A DNA stretch of 64,000 bases from Streptomyces sp. NBC_00083 (GCF_026343295.1 NZ_JAPELY010000004.1:186001-250000); one strand, 5' to 3'. Positions 15,511-24,755 are shown, counted from the first letter of the stretch. A program made the numbers and translations. Notes: a model not told the origin generated them from the sequence alone.

Positions 15511-16698
15511 TCAGCCGGGCGGCGACGGCCGGAGCCGTGCCTGCGTGGGGCACCGCAGCGCGCCCAACACCCTTGGGACGTAGGCATGGTGGGTCACCAC
15601 ATACACCGGGGTGGGCCCGTCCCGGCACTCCACCACATGTGCCCCGGGCGCGGGTCGCGGGCCGGGGTCGGTCCAGTAGGGCGGACGGACGCGTACGGCC
15701 ACGAGCGTGCGGGGCACCGGGCGCCGGGCGATGCGGCCGGAGGGGTCCGGGGTGGCGGCGAGCAGCCCCGGACCCGCGACCAGATACCCGAACCCCTCGT
15801 GGCTGTACGGGACTTCGCCGAGCACGCGTCCCGGGAAGCACTCGTCGGCGAGCGGGGACAGGGGGGCCACCCGGATCGTGTCGGTGGTGCGGTGGTGACG
15901 ACGGCGCGTCAGCCAGGCCGCCCCCGCGAGGACCGGCACCGCCCCGACCGCGGCGAGCAGCAGCGCCGTCGGCACACCGCTGGTGACCCAGGGTGTGGCG
16001 AAGGCGAAGCAGCAGATCAGGAGCACCGAGGCGAGCGGCACGGTGAGCCGCCAGGGCTCGTGGGCCGGCGGCTCACCGGCGTGCCGCCGGGCCCTGCGGT
16101 ACGCGGTGCGCAGGCATGCCCCGCCGACGGAGAGCAGCACGAGCGCCGCGGCGAACGGCAGCCGGTAGCCGCCCCGCGGATCCGCCGCGGTGTACTGGCG
16201 CAGGCCGTGGTAGTCGACGTACCTGATCTGCCCGCGCCAGTACGTGAGTTGGAGCGCCGAGCCCGGGTGCACGGCGGCGAACACCGGGACGCGGCCGTCC
16301 ATCTTGACGCGCGGCGGCACCACGTCGGGGCGCTCGGGGCGCTGGGGCCGGGCGGGCCGGCCGAGCCCCAGCCAGTAGTCCGTGGAGCGGTGTTTGTGAT
16401 CGGCGGCGACAGAGGTGACCGGGGCCCCCACGGTGTGTCTGCACTCCGTAGAGATCCCGGCGGCCGGGCAGTCGGCCGCCGCGGTGAACGCCCGCTCCAT
16501 GTCGAGTGCGCCGGGCACGGTGGCGAGCAGCAGCCAGCCGGCGGCGATCAGGAAGGCGACGCCGATCACCGCGGGGCCGAGTACGGCGCCGTACGCCGTG
16601 GAGGCGAGGGCGCCCAACGGCGTGCGGGCGTGGGGCCCGAAGGCGCCGGTGCGGACGGACGGGTCGTTCGGGGCGGCTGCGGCTGCGGCTGCGCTCAT
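15511..16698 (-). CDS. Hypothetical membrane protein
   Basis: A 395-residue protein that I do not recognise. It begins with an Ala run, has a transmembrane helix at about 33-58, then an extracellular segment of about 115 residues with two cysteines (CPAAGISTEC), a second helix at about 177-195, and a hairpin of two helices at about 217-260. The rest is a soluble tail including TLVAVRVRPPYWTDPGPRPAPG and HVVECRDGPTPVYVVTHHA. The overall layout resembles actinobacterial DUF-type envelope proteins. Start ATG 16698. Convergent with the NmrA-like gene; three 15-bp GGGTCCGGCGCG repeats lie in the 42-bp gap. Confidence 0.65.
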   Translation of the reverse strand: MSAAAAAAAPNDPSVRTGAFGPHARTPLGALASTAYGAVLGPAVIGVAFLIAAGWLLLATVPGALDMERAFTAAADCPAAGISTECRHTVGAPVTSVAADHKHRSTDYWLGLGRPARPQRPERPDVVPPRVKMDGRVPVFAAVHPGSALQLTYWRGQIRYVDYHGLRQYTAADPRGGYRLPFAAALVLLSVGGACLRTAYRRARRHAGEPPAHEPWRLTVPLASVLLICCFAFATPWVTSGVPTALLLAAVGAVPVLAGAAWLTRRRHHRTTDTIRVAPLSPLADECFPGRVLGEVPYSHEGFGYLVAGPGLLAATPDPSGRIARRPVPRTLVAVRVRPPYWTDPGPRPAPGAHVVECRDGPTPVYVVTHHAYVPRVLGALRCPTQARLRPSPPG

Positions 16699-17202
16699 CG
16701 CTCGCCACTCGGGGCCGCGTACCGCTCTACAGGGGATGACGGGATCATCATCCGGTCATTCTGGCGGCCGGAATGGACCAACTGCCGCGCTCCGAGTGGT
16801 GGTTCAGACCAATAGGGGGCCCGGGTGTTTGACCTGCGGAACCGTCACGGCGGCCCTCGTTCCGCATCTGCCGTCGCTTCGGGGGTGGGGCGACAATTCA
16901 CCCGTAGGTGTCATGGGGGCGGGACATGAGCCAGTGGCATGTGCGCGCGGGCACGGGGTGCCGGCGGGCGGGGCGGACAACCGACTCGGTCGACACCCTG
17001 ATGTTCCAGGACGCCCGGTGCGAGAATTCGCTCCACCAATCGCTCCACCAAGCCGGCCGGCACACGTGCGCGGACCACCGGCACATGCACGGCTCATGTG
17101 CATTCTCCACATGCACACCACCCTGGTGCTCCCCGACTGCGTACGAGTGGCCGCGAACGGGCATATGCCTATCCGGCGCTCCCGAGTGAAGGTGATGGGG
17201 CC
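16699..17202. other. 504-bp gap upstream of the response regulator
   Basis: No convincing gene. Its second half is rich in CATG/CACATG words; the clearest is GCACATG (17081-17087) and CATGTGC (17095-17101), an inverted repeat with a 7-nt spacer. Confidence 0.5.
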
Positions 17203-17724
17203 ATGTCCGCGGACATGAAGGTGCTACTGGTCGACGACCACGAGGACAACCTGTTCGCCATGGAGAGCATCCTCGCCCCGCTCGGCTACCCGCTGGAGCT
17301 CGTGACCAGCGGGGACGCGGCGCTCAAGGCCGCGCTGCACGGGGGGATAGCGGTGGCGGTCCTCGACGTGGTGATGCCGGGAGTCAGCGGGCTCGACGTG
17401 GCCCGCTATCTGAGCCGTCTGACCCAGACGCAGCTGATCCCCGTCATCCTGGTGACCGGAATGGGCCACGACGGCGCGACCGCCGACGAGGCGCTGCGCC
17501 TGGGTGTCGCCGACTACCTGATCAAGCCGCTCGACCCGTGGGCCCTGCGCATCAAGGTCAAGTACCTGTACCGCGCGAGCGCGCTCCTCGCGGCCGCCCC
17601 GCCCCACCAGCGGGGCCCCCGCAACCACCCGGCGGACTCCGCTCAACTCCCGCCCCGACGAAGGCAGTTGCGGCCGTCGGACACGGTGCGCGTCTCCGGG
17701 AGGCCGGAGGACACCCAGAGCTGA
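17203..17724 (+). CDS. Single-domain response regulator with proline-rich tail
   Basis: A 173-residue protein whose first 125 residues are a CheY-type receiver: acidic pair Asp11-Asp12, phospho-acceptor Asp55 (VAVLDVVMPG), Thr85 and Lys108 (DYLIKPLD). After the receiver comes a Pro/Arg-rich low-complexity tail and no output domain. Such regulators usually act by protein contacts. ATG 17203 follows AAGG and GGGG stretches. A STAS protein is encoded 226 nt downstream, so a partner-switching or phosphorelay link is possible but not shown. Confidence 0.87.
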   Translation: MSADMKVLLVDDHEDNLFAMESILAPLGYPLELVTSGDAALKAALHGGIAVAVLDVVMPGVSGLDVARYLSRLTQTQLIPVILVTGMGHDGATADEALRLGVADYLIKPLDPWALRIKVKYLYRASALLAAAPPHQRGPRNHPADSAQLPPRRRQLRPSDTVRVSGRPEDTQS

Positions 17725-17950
17725 GACCTCCCCATGTGGGCCCGCCCCATGCCGTGTTGCCCAGGGAGCGGATTCGACCGACTCCGCCCGGCGCCGGATA
17801 CGGCCGGGCGCCGGACGGGCATGATGGTGGACGCACCCTGAGCGGCGCCGCCTCGAACCCTGGGGGTGCTGCTGTGCTCCGGCGCTAGGAAGCAGTCGAC
17901 CGGTACGCGTGCTGTTGTGCCACTTCTGAAAGGATCGTGGGGGTTTCCTC

Positions 17951-18364
17951 ATGCGTGCCAACGCATCCGGGTTCGGCCTGTGGGAGCGGGTGGCGGCAGC
18001 GGCCACCGTGCTCGAACTGTTCGGCGAGATCGACATCGAGGCGCTGACGGCGCTCGGACCCGCCGTGGAGAAACTGATCGACCGCCAGGCGCCGGAGGTG
18101 GTGGTCGACCTGCGGCCGGTCACCTTCCTCGACGCGGGCGGCCTGCGCCTGCTGGTGGCCGTCCAGGACGGCGTGGCCGCACGGGGCGGCACGCTGCGCG
18201 TGGTCCGGGGAGCCCCCGGCGTGATGCGGCTCTTCCGCTTCGCCGACCTCGAATCGGCCTTCGTCCTCCTGGACCGGATCCCGCCCGCCCTGACCGACGA
18301 CGCCAACCCCCCGGGCCCCGCCCCTCCCACCCCCCACCCGACCCTGACCGTCCCCGACCCCTGA
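17951..18364 (+). CDS. STAS-domain protein (anti-anti-sigma-like), phospho-Ser position not conserved
   Basis: A 137-residue protein with a STAS domain at about 15-115: LELFGEIDIEAL and VVVDLRPVTFLDAGGLRLL. In SpoIIAA/RsbV-type antagonists the last block reads D-S-S/T-G-L with the serine phosphorylated; here it is Asp61-Ala62-Gly63-Gly64-Leu65, so that serine is missing. The C-terminus is a Pro-rich tail. It may be constitutively active or regulated otherwise. ATG 17951 follows GGGGG at 8 nt. Confidence 0.82.
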   Translation: MRANASGFGLWERVAAAATVLELFGEIDIEALTALGPAVEKLIDRQAPEVVVDLRPVTFLDAGGLRLLVAVQDGVAARGGTLRVVRGAPGVMRLFRFADLESAFVLLDRIPPALTDDANPPGPAPPTPHPTLTVPDP

Positions 18365-18486
18365 GACCCCGGCCGGCTCTCCCGGGTCCTGGCGGGACGG
18401 AGGCCCGAAATCCGTCGGCGGCGTCCCTGAGGCGGGCGCCGGCCCGTCGCCGAGCACGTCGAGACCGTGGATGAGCCCGCCAACGA

Positions 18487-18520
18487 CGAAGGGCCCCGCA
18501 GCGAACTGCGGGGCCCTTCG
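18487..18520 (-). terminator. Hairpin downstream of tRNA-Ser(GGA)
   Basis: Perfect 15-bp stem (18487-18501 with 18506-18520), loop CGAA; placed past the 3' end of the leftward tRNA gene, also able to serve the rightward STAS gene. Confidence 0.65.
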
Positions 18521-18545
18521 ACGTATTGCCCGGTGAGAGCAATGG

Positions 18546-18630
18546 CGGAGGATACGAGATTCGAACTCGTGAGGGGTTGCCCCCAACACGCTTTCCAAGC
18601 GTGCGCCCTAGGCCACTAGGCGAATCCTCC
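18546..18630 (-). tRNA. tRNA-Ser (anticodon GGA)
   Basis: Class II tRNA of 85 nt; acceptor GGAGGAT/ATCCTCC, anticodon loop TTGGAAA giving GGA, long variable arm, TPsiC loop GTTCGAAT. CCA not encoded. Confidence 0.95.
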
Positions 18631-18703
18631 GCGGCAAACAATACAAGACGTTGAGGGGTGCTCGCGAACTCGTTCCCACCTCAGGGATCAGGTACCCTGT
18701 GCG

Positions 18704-18802
18704 GAGCCCCTCACGTGGCGCTATCTGACTGAACTCCCCCAGGGCCGGAAGGCAGCAAGGGTAGGTTGGCTCTGGCGGGTGCGTGGGGGGCGCTTAATTT
18801 TT
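18704..18802 (+). ncRNA. ffs: Signal recognition particle RNA (small, 4.5S-type)
   Basis: Contains the SRP domain IV hallmark: CAGGGCCGGAAGGCAGCAAG (about 18741-18760), with the GGAA tetraloop and the asymmetric AGCA bulge that bind Ffh. Flanking arms (GGAGCCCCTCACG and GGCGGGTGCGTGGGGGG) can pair into one long hairpin. TACCCT at 18693-18698 is a good -10 box; a T run at 18798-18802 may end the transcript. Ends are estimates. It sits just upstream of dnaX, as in other streptomycetes. Confidence 0.9.
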
Positions 18803-18902
18803 CTGCGCGGGTGCGGGTCTACTCCCCCTGCGTGGGCGCCCTTTCGTCCGGCCGGGGCCGGCGGGGGATCCGTCGGCGGGTCCGGTTGTCAGTGGGCCCC
18901 GA

Positions 18903-18908
18903 TAACCT
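18903..18908 (+). promoter_or_regulatory. -10 box of dnaX, leaderless spacing
   Basis: TAACCT lies 7 nt before GTG 18916, with no ribosome site in between. Confidence 0.5.
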
Positions 18909-18915
18909 CGTATGC

Positions 18916-21432
18916 GTGTCGTCCCTTGCGCTGTACCGCCGCTACCGCCCCGAGTCGTTCGCCGAGGTCATCGGGCAGGAGCATGTCACCGACCCGCTGC
19001 AGCAGGCGCTGCGGAACAACCGGGTCAATCACGCGTACCTGTTCAGCGGGCCGCGGGGCTGTGGCAAGACGACCAGCGCCCGGATCCTCGCCCGCTGTCT
19101 GAACTGCGAGCAGGGCCCCACGCCCACGCCGTGCGGCGAGTGCCAGTCCTGTCAGGACCTCGCGCGCACCGGGCCGGGTTCCATCGACGTGATCGAGATC
19201 GACGCGGCGTCGCACGGTGGCGTGGACGACGCCCGTGAGCTGCGCGAGAAGGCCTTCTTCGGGCCCGCATCGAGCCGCTACAAGATCTACATCATCGACG
19301 AGGCCCACATGGTGACCTCGGCCGGCTTCAACGCCCTCCTGAAGGTCGTCGAGGAGCCGCCGGAGCACCTCAAGTTCATCTTCGCCACCACCGAGCCCGA
19401 GAAGGTCATCGGGACGATCCGGTCGCGTACGCACCACTACCCGTTCCGCCTCGTCCCGCCCGGCACCCTGCGGGAGTACCTCGGCGAGGTCTGCGGCCGC
19501 GAGGGCATCCCCGTCGAGGACGGCGTGCTGCCACTCGTGGTGCGGGCCGGCGCCGGTTCCGTGCGTGACTCGATGTCCGTCATGGACCAGCTGCTCGCCG
19601 GCGCCGCCGACGACGGTGTGACGTACGCCATGGCCACCGCCCTGCTCGGCTACACGGACACCTCGCTGCTCGACTCCGTGGTCGACGCCTTCGCCGCGGG
19701 CGACGGCGCCGCCGCCTTCGAGATCGTCGACCACGTCATCGAGGGCGGCAACGATCCGCGCCGCTTCGTCGCCGACCTCCTGGAGCGGCTGCGCGACCTC
19801 GTCATCCTCGCCGCCGTTCCCGACGCGGGCGAGAAGGGGCTCATCGACGCTCCGGCCGATGTCGTCGAGCGCATGCAGGCACAGGCCTCCGTGTTCGGCG
19901 CGGCCGAGCTGAGCCGGGCCGCCGACCTCGTCAACGCGGGGCTCACCGAAATGCGCGGGGCCACCTCGCCCCGGCTCCAGCTCGAATTGATCTGCGCCCG
20001 CGTGCTGCTGCCCGCCGCCTACGACGACGAGCGTTCGCTCCAGGCCCGCATCGACCGGCTGGAGCGGGGCGCCCTCCAGTTCCAGGCCGCGCCGGGCGGC
20101 GGTCCCGCCATGGGGTACGTGCCGGGGCCCGAGGCGCATGCGCCGATGCAGGGCGGCCCCGGTGGCCCCGGCGGGCCCGATGCCGCTCGGGCCGCGGTGC
20201 GGGGTGCGGGGGCGACCGGTGCTCCGGGGCAGACGGGCGGGCCCGCCCACGCCGGTCCCGGCGCACCGGCCGCACCGGCCGCTCCGCAGGCGCCGCAATC
20301 GGCCCCGCAGCACCAGCCGACCCAGCAGCATCAGCCGGCCCCGCACCCCGCCCCGCAGCAGGCGCCGTCCGCGCAGCCCCAGGCCGAGCCCCAGCCCGTA
20401 CAGCCGCCCGTGCAGCAGCCCGCGCAGGCCGGGCCCGCTGCCGGGGCCTGGCCGGCTGCCGCGGCGGCCGGGCAGGGGAGTGGGGGCCAGCGCCCCGGCG
20501 CCTGGCCCGGTGCGGCGGCCCCCGGTTCCGGTTCCGCCGCCGGTTCGGGGTCGGGTACGGGTACGAGTACGGGATCCGGTTCCGGGGCGGGCGCCTGGCC
20601 CTCCGCCGCGTCAGCCGGACCGGCAGGGTCCGGCGCGCCCGCCGCCCCCGAGCCCGCCGCTCCCGTCCCCACCGCTCCCGCCCCGACCGCCGCCGCCCAG
20701 GGCAACGCCCTGCAAGTGCGCAACATGTGGCCGGACATTCTGGAAGCCGTCAAGAACAAGCGGCGCTTCACCTGGATCCTGCTCAGTCAGAACGCGCAGG
20801 TGGCCGGGTTCGACGGCACCACCGTGCAGCTGGGCTTCATCAACGCCGGCGCCCGGGACAACTTCGCGAGCAGCGGCAGCGAGGACGTGCTGCGCGGTGT
20901 GCTCTCCGAGCGGTTCGGCGTGCAGTGGAAGGTCGAGGCGATCATCGACCCGTCGGGCGGCGCCCAGCCCCCGGCCGCCGCGGCCAACTTCGGAGGCGGC
21001 GCATCCAGGCCCGCCTCGCCCCAGCCGTACCAGCAGCATCAGCAGGCCCCGTCGTCCTCGCAGCACTCCGGGCCCCAGCAGGGCAGCCAGGGTGCGCAGG
21101 GAGGTCAGGGAGGCCAGGGGCCGGCAGCCTCCGGCTACGGATCCGCCGGGGCGGCCGGATCGGCTGGATCGGCCGGGTCCGCCGGGTCGTCGGGAGGCCC
21201 CGGCGCGTCCGGCGCCCAGTCCCGGCCCCAGGGCCACGCCCCCGGGCAGCAGTCGTCCCAGGGCGCCGCTTCCCAGCGCCACGAGGAGCCTCCGCCACCC
21301 CCCGTGCGCCTGGAGGACGACGTTCCGGAGGACGACGACCCGGACCTCGTGGACAACGCGCTCTCCGGCCACGACCTGATCGTGCGCGAGCTCGGGGCCA
21401 CCGTGGTGGAGGAATATACGAACGAGGGGTGA
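18916..21432 (+). CDS. dnaX: DNA polymerase III subunits gamma and tau
   Basis: An 838-residue clamp-loader ATPase. It opens LALYRRYRPESFAEVIGQEH, with Walker A GPRGCGKT (45-52), a zinc module with Cys64, Cys73, Cys76 and Cys79, and DEAH (128-131). Domain III ends near residue 380; a Gly/Ala/Pro/Gln-rich linker of over 200 residues follows, then a conserved tau-type segment (MWPDILEAVKNKRRFTWILL) and a second low-complexity stretch before the acidic end. GTG 18916 is chosen because families begin SLALYRRYRP and a -10 box lies 7 nt upstream. I see no A-rich slippery site of the E. coli kind. Confidence 0.96.
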   Translation: MSSLALYRRYRPESFAEVIGQEHVTDPLQQALRNNRVNHAYLFSGPRGCGKTTSARILARCLNCEQGPTPTPCGECQSCQDLARTGPGSIDVIEIDAASHGGVDDARELREKAFFGPASSRYKIYIIDEAHMVTSAGFNALLKVVEEPPEHLKFIFATTEPEKVIGTIRSRTHHYPFRLVPPGTLREYLGEVCGREGIPVEDGVLPLVVRAGAGSVRDSMSVMDQLLAGAADDGVTYAMATALLGYTDTSLLDSVVDAFAAGDGAAAFEIVDHVIEGGNDPRRFVADLLERLRDLVILAAVPDAGEKGLIDAPADVVERMQAQASVFGAAELSRAADLVNAGLTEMRGATSPRLQLELICARVLLPAAYDDERSLQARIDRLERGALQFQAAPGGGPAMGYVPGPEAHAPMQGGPGGPGGPDAARAAVRGAGATGAPGQTGGPAHAGPGAPAAPAAPQAPQSAPQHQPTQQHQPAPHPAPQQAPSAQPQAEPQPVQPPVQQPAQAGPAAGAWPAAAAAGQGSGGQRPGAWPGAAAPGSGSAAGSGSGTGTSTGSGSGAGAWPSAASAGPAGSGAPAAPEPAAPVPTAPAPTAAAQGNALQVRNMWPDILEAVKNKRRFTWILLSQNAQVAGFDGTTVQLGFINAGARDNFASSGSEDVLRGVLSERFGVQWKVEAIIDPSGGAQPPAAAANFGGGASRPASPQPYQQHQQAPSSSQHSGPQQGSQGAQGGQGGQGPAASGYGSAGAAGSAGSAGSAGSSGGPGASGAQSRPQGHAPGQQSSQGAASQRHEEPPPPPVRLEDDVPEDDDPDLVDNALSGHDLIVRELGATVVEEYTNEG

Positions 21433-21477
21433 GGGTCCGCCTGGTGGCCCGCACAAAGACCGGACCGGCGCGGCGGC

Positions 21478-21483
21478 TAGGCT
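21478..21483 (+). promoter_or_regulatory. -10 box of purD, leaderless spacing
   Basis: TAGGCT lies 7 nt before GTG 21491. Confidence 0.5.
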
Positions 21484-21490
21484 GACTGCC

Positions 21491-22747
21491 GTGAAGGTCC
21501 TTGTCATCGGCGGCGGTGCCCGCGAGCACGCCCTGTGCCGTTCCCTGTCCCTCGACCCCGACGTGACGGCGCTGCACTGCGCCCCCGGCAACGCCGGGAT
21601 CGCGGAGGTCGCCGAACTCCACCCCGTGGACCAGCTGGACGGGGCGGCGGTCGCCCGTCTCGCCGTCGAGCTGGGCAGCGAGCTGGTCGTGGTCGGGCCC
21701 GAGGCCCCCCTCGTCGCCGGCGTCGCCGACGCCGTGCGGGAAGCGGGCATCCCCTGCTTCGGCCCCTCGAAGGAGGCCGCGCGGCTCGAAGGCTCCAAGG
21801 CCTTCGCCAAGGACGTCATGGCGGCGGCCAACGTGCCCACCGCCCGCTCCTACCTCTGCACCACCCCCGAGGAGATCGACCGGGCGCTCGACGCCTTCGG
21901 CGCTCCCTACGTCGTGAAGGACGACGGCCTCGCCGCCGGCAAGGGCGTCGTCGTGACCGACGACCTCGCCGCCGCCCGGTCCCACGCGCTGGCCTGCGAA
22001 CGCGTCGTCATCGAGGAGTTCCTCGACGGTCCCGAGGTCTCGCTCTTCGCGATCACCGACGGCGTCACCGTCCTGCCGCTCCAGCCCGCGCAGGACTTCA
22101 AGCGCGCGCTCGACGGCGACGAGGGCCCCAACACCGGTGGTATGGGCGCCTATTCGCCCCTGCCGTGGGCCGACCCGAAGCTCGTCGACGAGGTTATGGA
22201 GAGCGTGCTCCAGCCCACCGTCGACGAACTGCGCCGCCGCGGCACCCCGTTCTCCGGCCTGCTGTACGCGGGCCTCGCGATCACCTCGCGCGGGGTACGG
22301 GTCATCGAGTTCAACGCGCGTTTCGGCGACCCCGAGACCCAGGTCGTCCTCGCCCGCCTGCGGACCCCGCTCGCGGGCGTCCTGTTCCACTCGGCCAACG
22401 GCACCCTGGACGCACAGGAGCCGCTGGCCTGGCGCGAGGACGCGGCGGTCACCGTGGTCATCGCCTCGCACAACTACCCCGAGGCCCCCCGCACCGGCGA
22501 CCCCATCGAGGGGCTCGCCGAGGTCGCCGCGCAGGATGAGCCCACCGCGTACGTTCTGCACGCCGGGACCCGCAGGGACGGCGACGCCGTCGTGAGCGCG
22601 GGCGGCCGGGTCCTGTCGGTCACCGCGACCGGCGCGGACCTCGTCCAGGCCCGGGAGCGGGCGTACACGGCGGTCGGCCGGATCCGGCTCGACGGCTCGC
22701 AGCACCGCACCGACATCGCCCGCAAGGCGGCCGGCGCGCAGGGCTGA
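21491..22747 (+). CDS. purD: Phosphoribosylamine-glycine ligase
   Basis: GAR synthetase of 418 residues, second step of IMP synthesis. It begins MKVLVIGGGAREHALC (dinucleotide-like N-domain), with an ATP-grasp core including PYVVKDDGLAAGKGVVV and the signature GPNTGGMGAYSP, then RFGDPETQVV with metal-binding acidic residues. The GTG start at 21491 follows dnaX by 58 nt and has its own -10 box at leaderless spacing, so it need not depend on dnaX transcription. Confidence 0.97.
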   Translation: MKVLVIGGGAREHALCRSLSLDPDVTALHCAPGNAGIAEVAELHPVDQLDGAAVARLAVELGSELVVVGPEAPLVAGVADAVREAGIPCFGPSKEAARLEGSKAFAKDVMAAANVPTARSYLCTTPEEIDRALDAFGAPYVVKDDGLAAGKGVVVTDDLAAARSHALACERVVIEEFLDGPEVSLFAITDGVTVLPLQPAQDFKRALDGDEGPNTGGMGAYSPLPWADPKLVDEVMESVLQPTVDELRRRGTPFSGLLYAGLAITSRGVRVIEFNARFGDPETQVVLARLRTPLAGVLFHSANGTLDAQEPLAWREDAAVTVVIASHNYPEAPRTGDPIEGLAEVAAQDEPTAYVLHAGTRRDGDAVVSAGGRVLSVTATGADLVQARERAYTAVGRIRLDGSQHRTDIARKAAGAQG

Positions 22748-22762
22748 ACTTCCTCGACCTCT

Positions 22763-22793
22763 GCGGGGCCCCGGTGTCACGCCGGGGCCCCGC
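22763..22793 (+). terminator. purD terminator hairpin
   Basis: Perfect 12-bp GC stem (22763-22774 with 22782-22793) and a 7-nt loop, 15 nt after the purD stop. The rest of the gap to 23045 shows no gene. Confidence 0.7.
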
Positions 22794-23045
22794 GGCGTTG
22801 CGGCCCGGCGGCGCCCCGCGCCCGCAATTGCCCGGAACGGGCCGGACCTGAACAACCGCACCTCTGCCCAAAGCCATTCCATCGAGTGACGAGTGGCCCA
22901 TCCGGATGACTCCCGCCCATGGCCCAACTATGGTGCGGCGAAGGCGTTCCGGCACTTGGCCCACCGGCATTGCGATGTCGGTGGCGGGTGCCACAGTGGG
23001 GGCATGAGCAACGTCGCCGCAGGGCAGAGGGGGTGAAGTCCGGCC

Positions 23046-24755
23046 GTGTCCGGTACCGCAATGGGTGGAGAGGCGGGCGCGCTGCACGCGCGTTCGCGGG
23101 CTCTCGCCGTGCTGCGCATCCGCAGTAGGGCGCTGGCCGTGGCCCTGCTGCCGACGGCTGTCGCCGTCGTGCTGATCGTCGCCGCCGCGCAGGGCCGTAT
23201 CGAAGGCAGTGGCTGGTCCGCCGTGTGCTGGGCGGTCGTCGCGGTCGCGGTGCTCGTGCTGCTGGTGGCGGCCGCCGTGACGGCCGTGATCGTAGGGGCC
23301 AGACCGGCCCTCTCCCCGACGGTGGACCTCTCGGAGTCGGCCGCCCCCGACCTGTACCGCCTGGTCAGGGACTTGGCGGAGCGCCTCGGTGTGCCGGCGC
23401 CCTCCGCGATAGCCCTCACGCCGGACTGCGACAGCTGGCTGGAGGACCGTACGCACCGGGCGCACGCCGCCGCGGTGCGGCGGTCGGCGCCCGCACGCTC
23501 GCCGCGGGGCGGCGCCGAGGCGGGTGCCGGTATCCGTGCCGGGGCCCGTGCCGATGCCGGGGCCGACGGCGGTCGCCGGGTGCCGGTCGCGCCGGTCCTG
23601 GTCATCGGCTCGCCGTTCATGTGGTGGATGCGCGTCGGTGAGCTGCGCGCGATCCTCGCGCCCGTCGTCGCCGGTACGGGGCCCTCCGCACACCCGGACA
23701 TAGCCGCCGCCCGCCGCTTCGTGCGCGGGCTCGACGCGGCCGTCGGCGTGGCCGCGAAGCCGGGCCTCGGCCCGGTGCGGCGGCTCGCCCTCGGTTTCAC
23801 CGGATCGATCGCCCGGCTGCTCCTGCGCGGCTGCCGGGTGCACGCGGGCGAGATGGAGCGCGGGGTCGCCGCCGCGGCGTCCGAGCGCGCACAGGCCGTG
23901 GACTACGGCGTGCGGATCGTCGCCCAGGAGCAGGTCGGGCTGGCCTACGCGGGGTGGGACCGGCTGCTGACCCGGGTCGCGCTGCCCGCCTGGCGGATGG
24001 GGCGCTGGCCCTCCCGGCTCGACGCGGGGGTGGTCTCGGCGCTGACCGAGCTGTCCCGCCGCGACCGCCTGGCCGAGGGCTTCGCCTCCCGGCTCGGCGA
24101 ACGGCCGGCCTGCGACCTCCTGGAGGAGCCCGGCATCGCCGACGAGGCGACGTCGCTGCTCGCCGCCCGGCTGTTCCACGGCGGCCCCGCCGAGCCGGGC
24201 CCCGACTGGGCGCCGCTCGACTGGGCGGCGTATCCGGAGGAGGTCGTGGACCGCAAGTGGCGTACGGAGGCGGCGCGGCTGCACCGGGTGCTCGACGGGC
24301 TCGGTGAGCGGCGCGGTTCGCAGCCCGGGGCGCCCACGCTCACGCGCGTCATCGACCACCTGACCACGTCGGGCGACGACGTCGCGGACCGGCTGGCCGC
24401 GGGGATCGCGGCGGAGGTCGCGGGTGAGGAGGCCGCGTCGGCGCCGCCCGCGCCGGTCCCGGAGACCTGGTGCTTCGATACGATGCCGCTCTTCCCGCTC
24501 CAACCTCCGCGTACGGGGCGGGAGTTGCTCGCGGACCATGTGACGGCGATGGTGTGCTGTGCCGCGGTCGACACGGCCGGTGCGGCGCCGGGGCTCGACT
24601 GGCTGGACGGGCCGTCGCTTCTCGTCGACGAGGTACGCCGCTCCGATCTGGCCTCCCCGGTGCTGACCCTGATCGAGGACGGCGACGCGGATGCGCTGCG
24701 CGACTGGCTCGCCTCCCTGGGCATCCGCCCAGAAAAACCGGTCCGCCTGGTCTGA
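23046..24755 (+). CDS. M48-like membrane protein lacking the HExxH motif
   Basis: A 569-residue protein with two N-terminal transmembrane helices (about 32-49 and 59-84), then a segment resembling M48 (HtpX/Ste24-type) peptidases: LYRLVRDLAERLGVPAPSAI (103-122), VLVIGSPFM (184-192) and VGELRAILAPVVAG (197-210). In active enzymes the last segment continues as H-E-x-x-H; here those positions read Pro-Val-Val-Ala-Gly, so zinc and catalysis should be lost. The remaining 350 residues are unfamiliar. GTG 23046 is used; ATG 23061 is possible. A purD neighbour, transcribed alone. Assignment is by pattern and moderate. Confidence 0.6.
   Translation: MSGTAMGGEAGALHARSRALAVLRIRSRALAVALLPTAVAVVLIVAAAQGRIEGSGWSAVCWAVVAVAVLVLLVAAAVTAVIVGARPALSPTVDLSESAAPDLYRLVRDLAERLGVPAPSAIALTPDCDSWLEDRTHRAHAAAVRRSAPARSPRGGAEAGAGIRAGARADAGADGGRRVPVAPVLVIGSPFMWWMRVGELRAILAPVVAGTGPSAHPDIAAARRFVRGLDAAVGVAAKPGLGPVRRLALGFTGSIARLLLRGCRVHAGEMERGVAAAASERAQAVDYGVRIVAQEQVGLAYAGWDRLLTRVALPAWRMGRWPSRLDAGVVSALTELSRRDRLAEGFASRLGERPACDLLEEPGIADEATSLLAARLFHGGPAEPGPDWAPLDWAAYPEEVVDRKWRTEAARLHRVLDGLGERRGSQPGAPTLTRVIDHLTTSGDDVADRLAAGIAAEVAGEEAASAPPAPVPETWCFDTMPLFPLQPPRTGRELLADHVTAMVCCAAVDTAGAAPGLDWLDGPSLLVDEVRRSDLASPVLTLIEDGDADALRDWLASLGIRPEKPVRLV

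Noticed and set aside
16908..17189. 94-codon plus-strand ORF with several Cys and His, before the response regulator
   Set aside because: No ribosome site, no recognisable motif, and composition follows the CACATG repeats.
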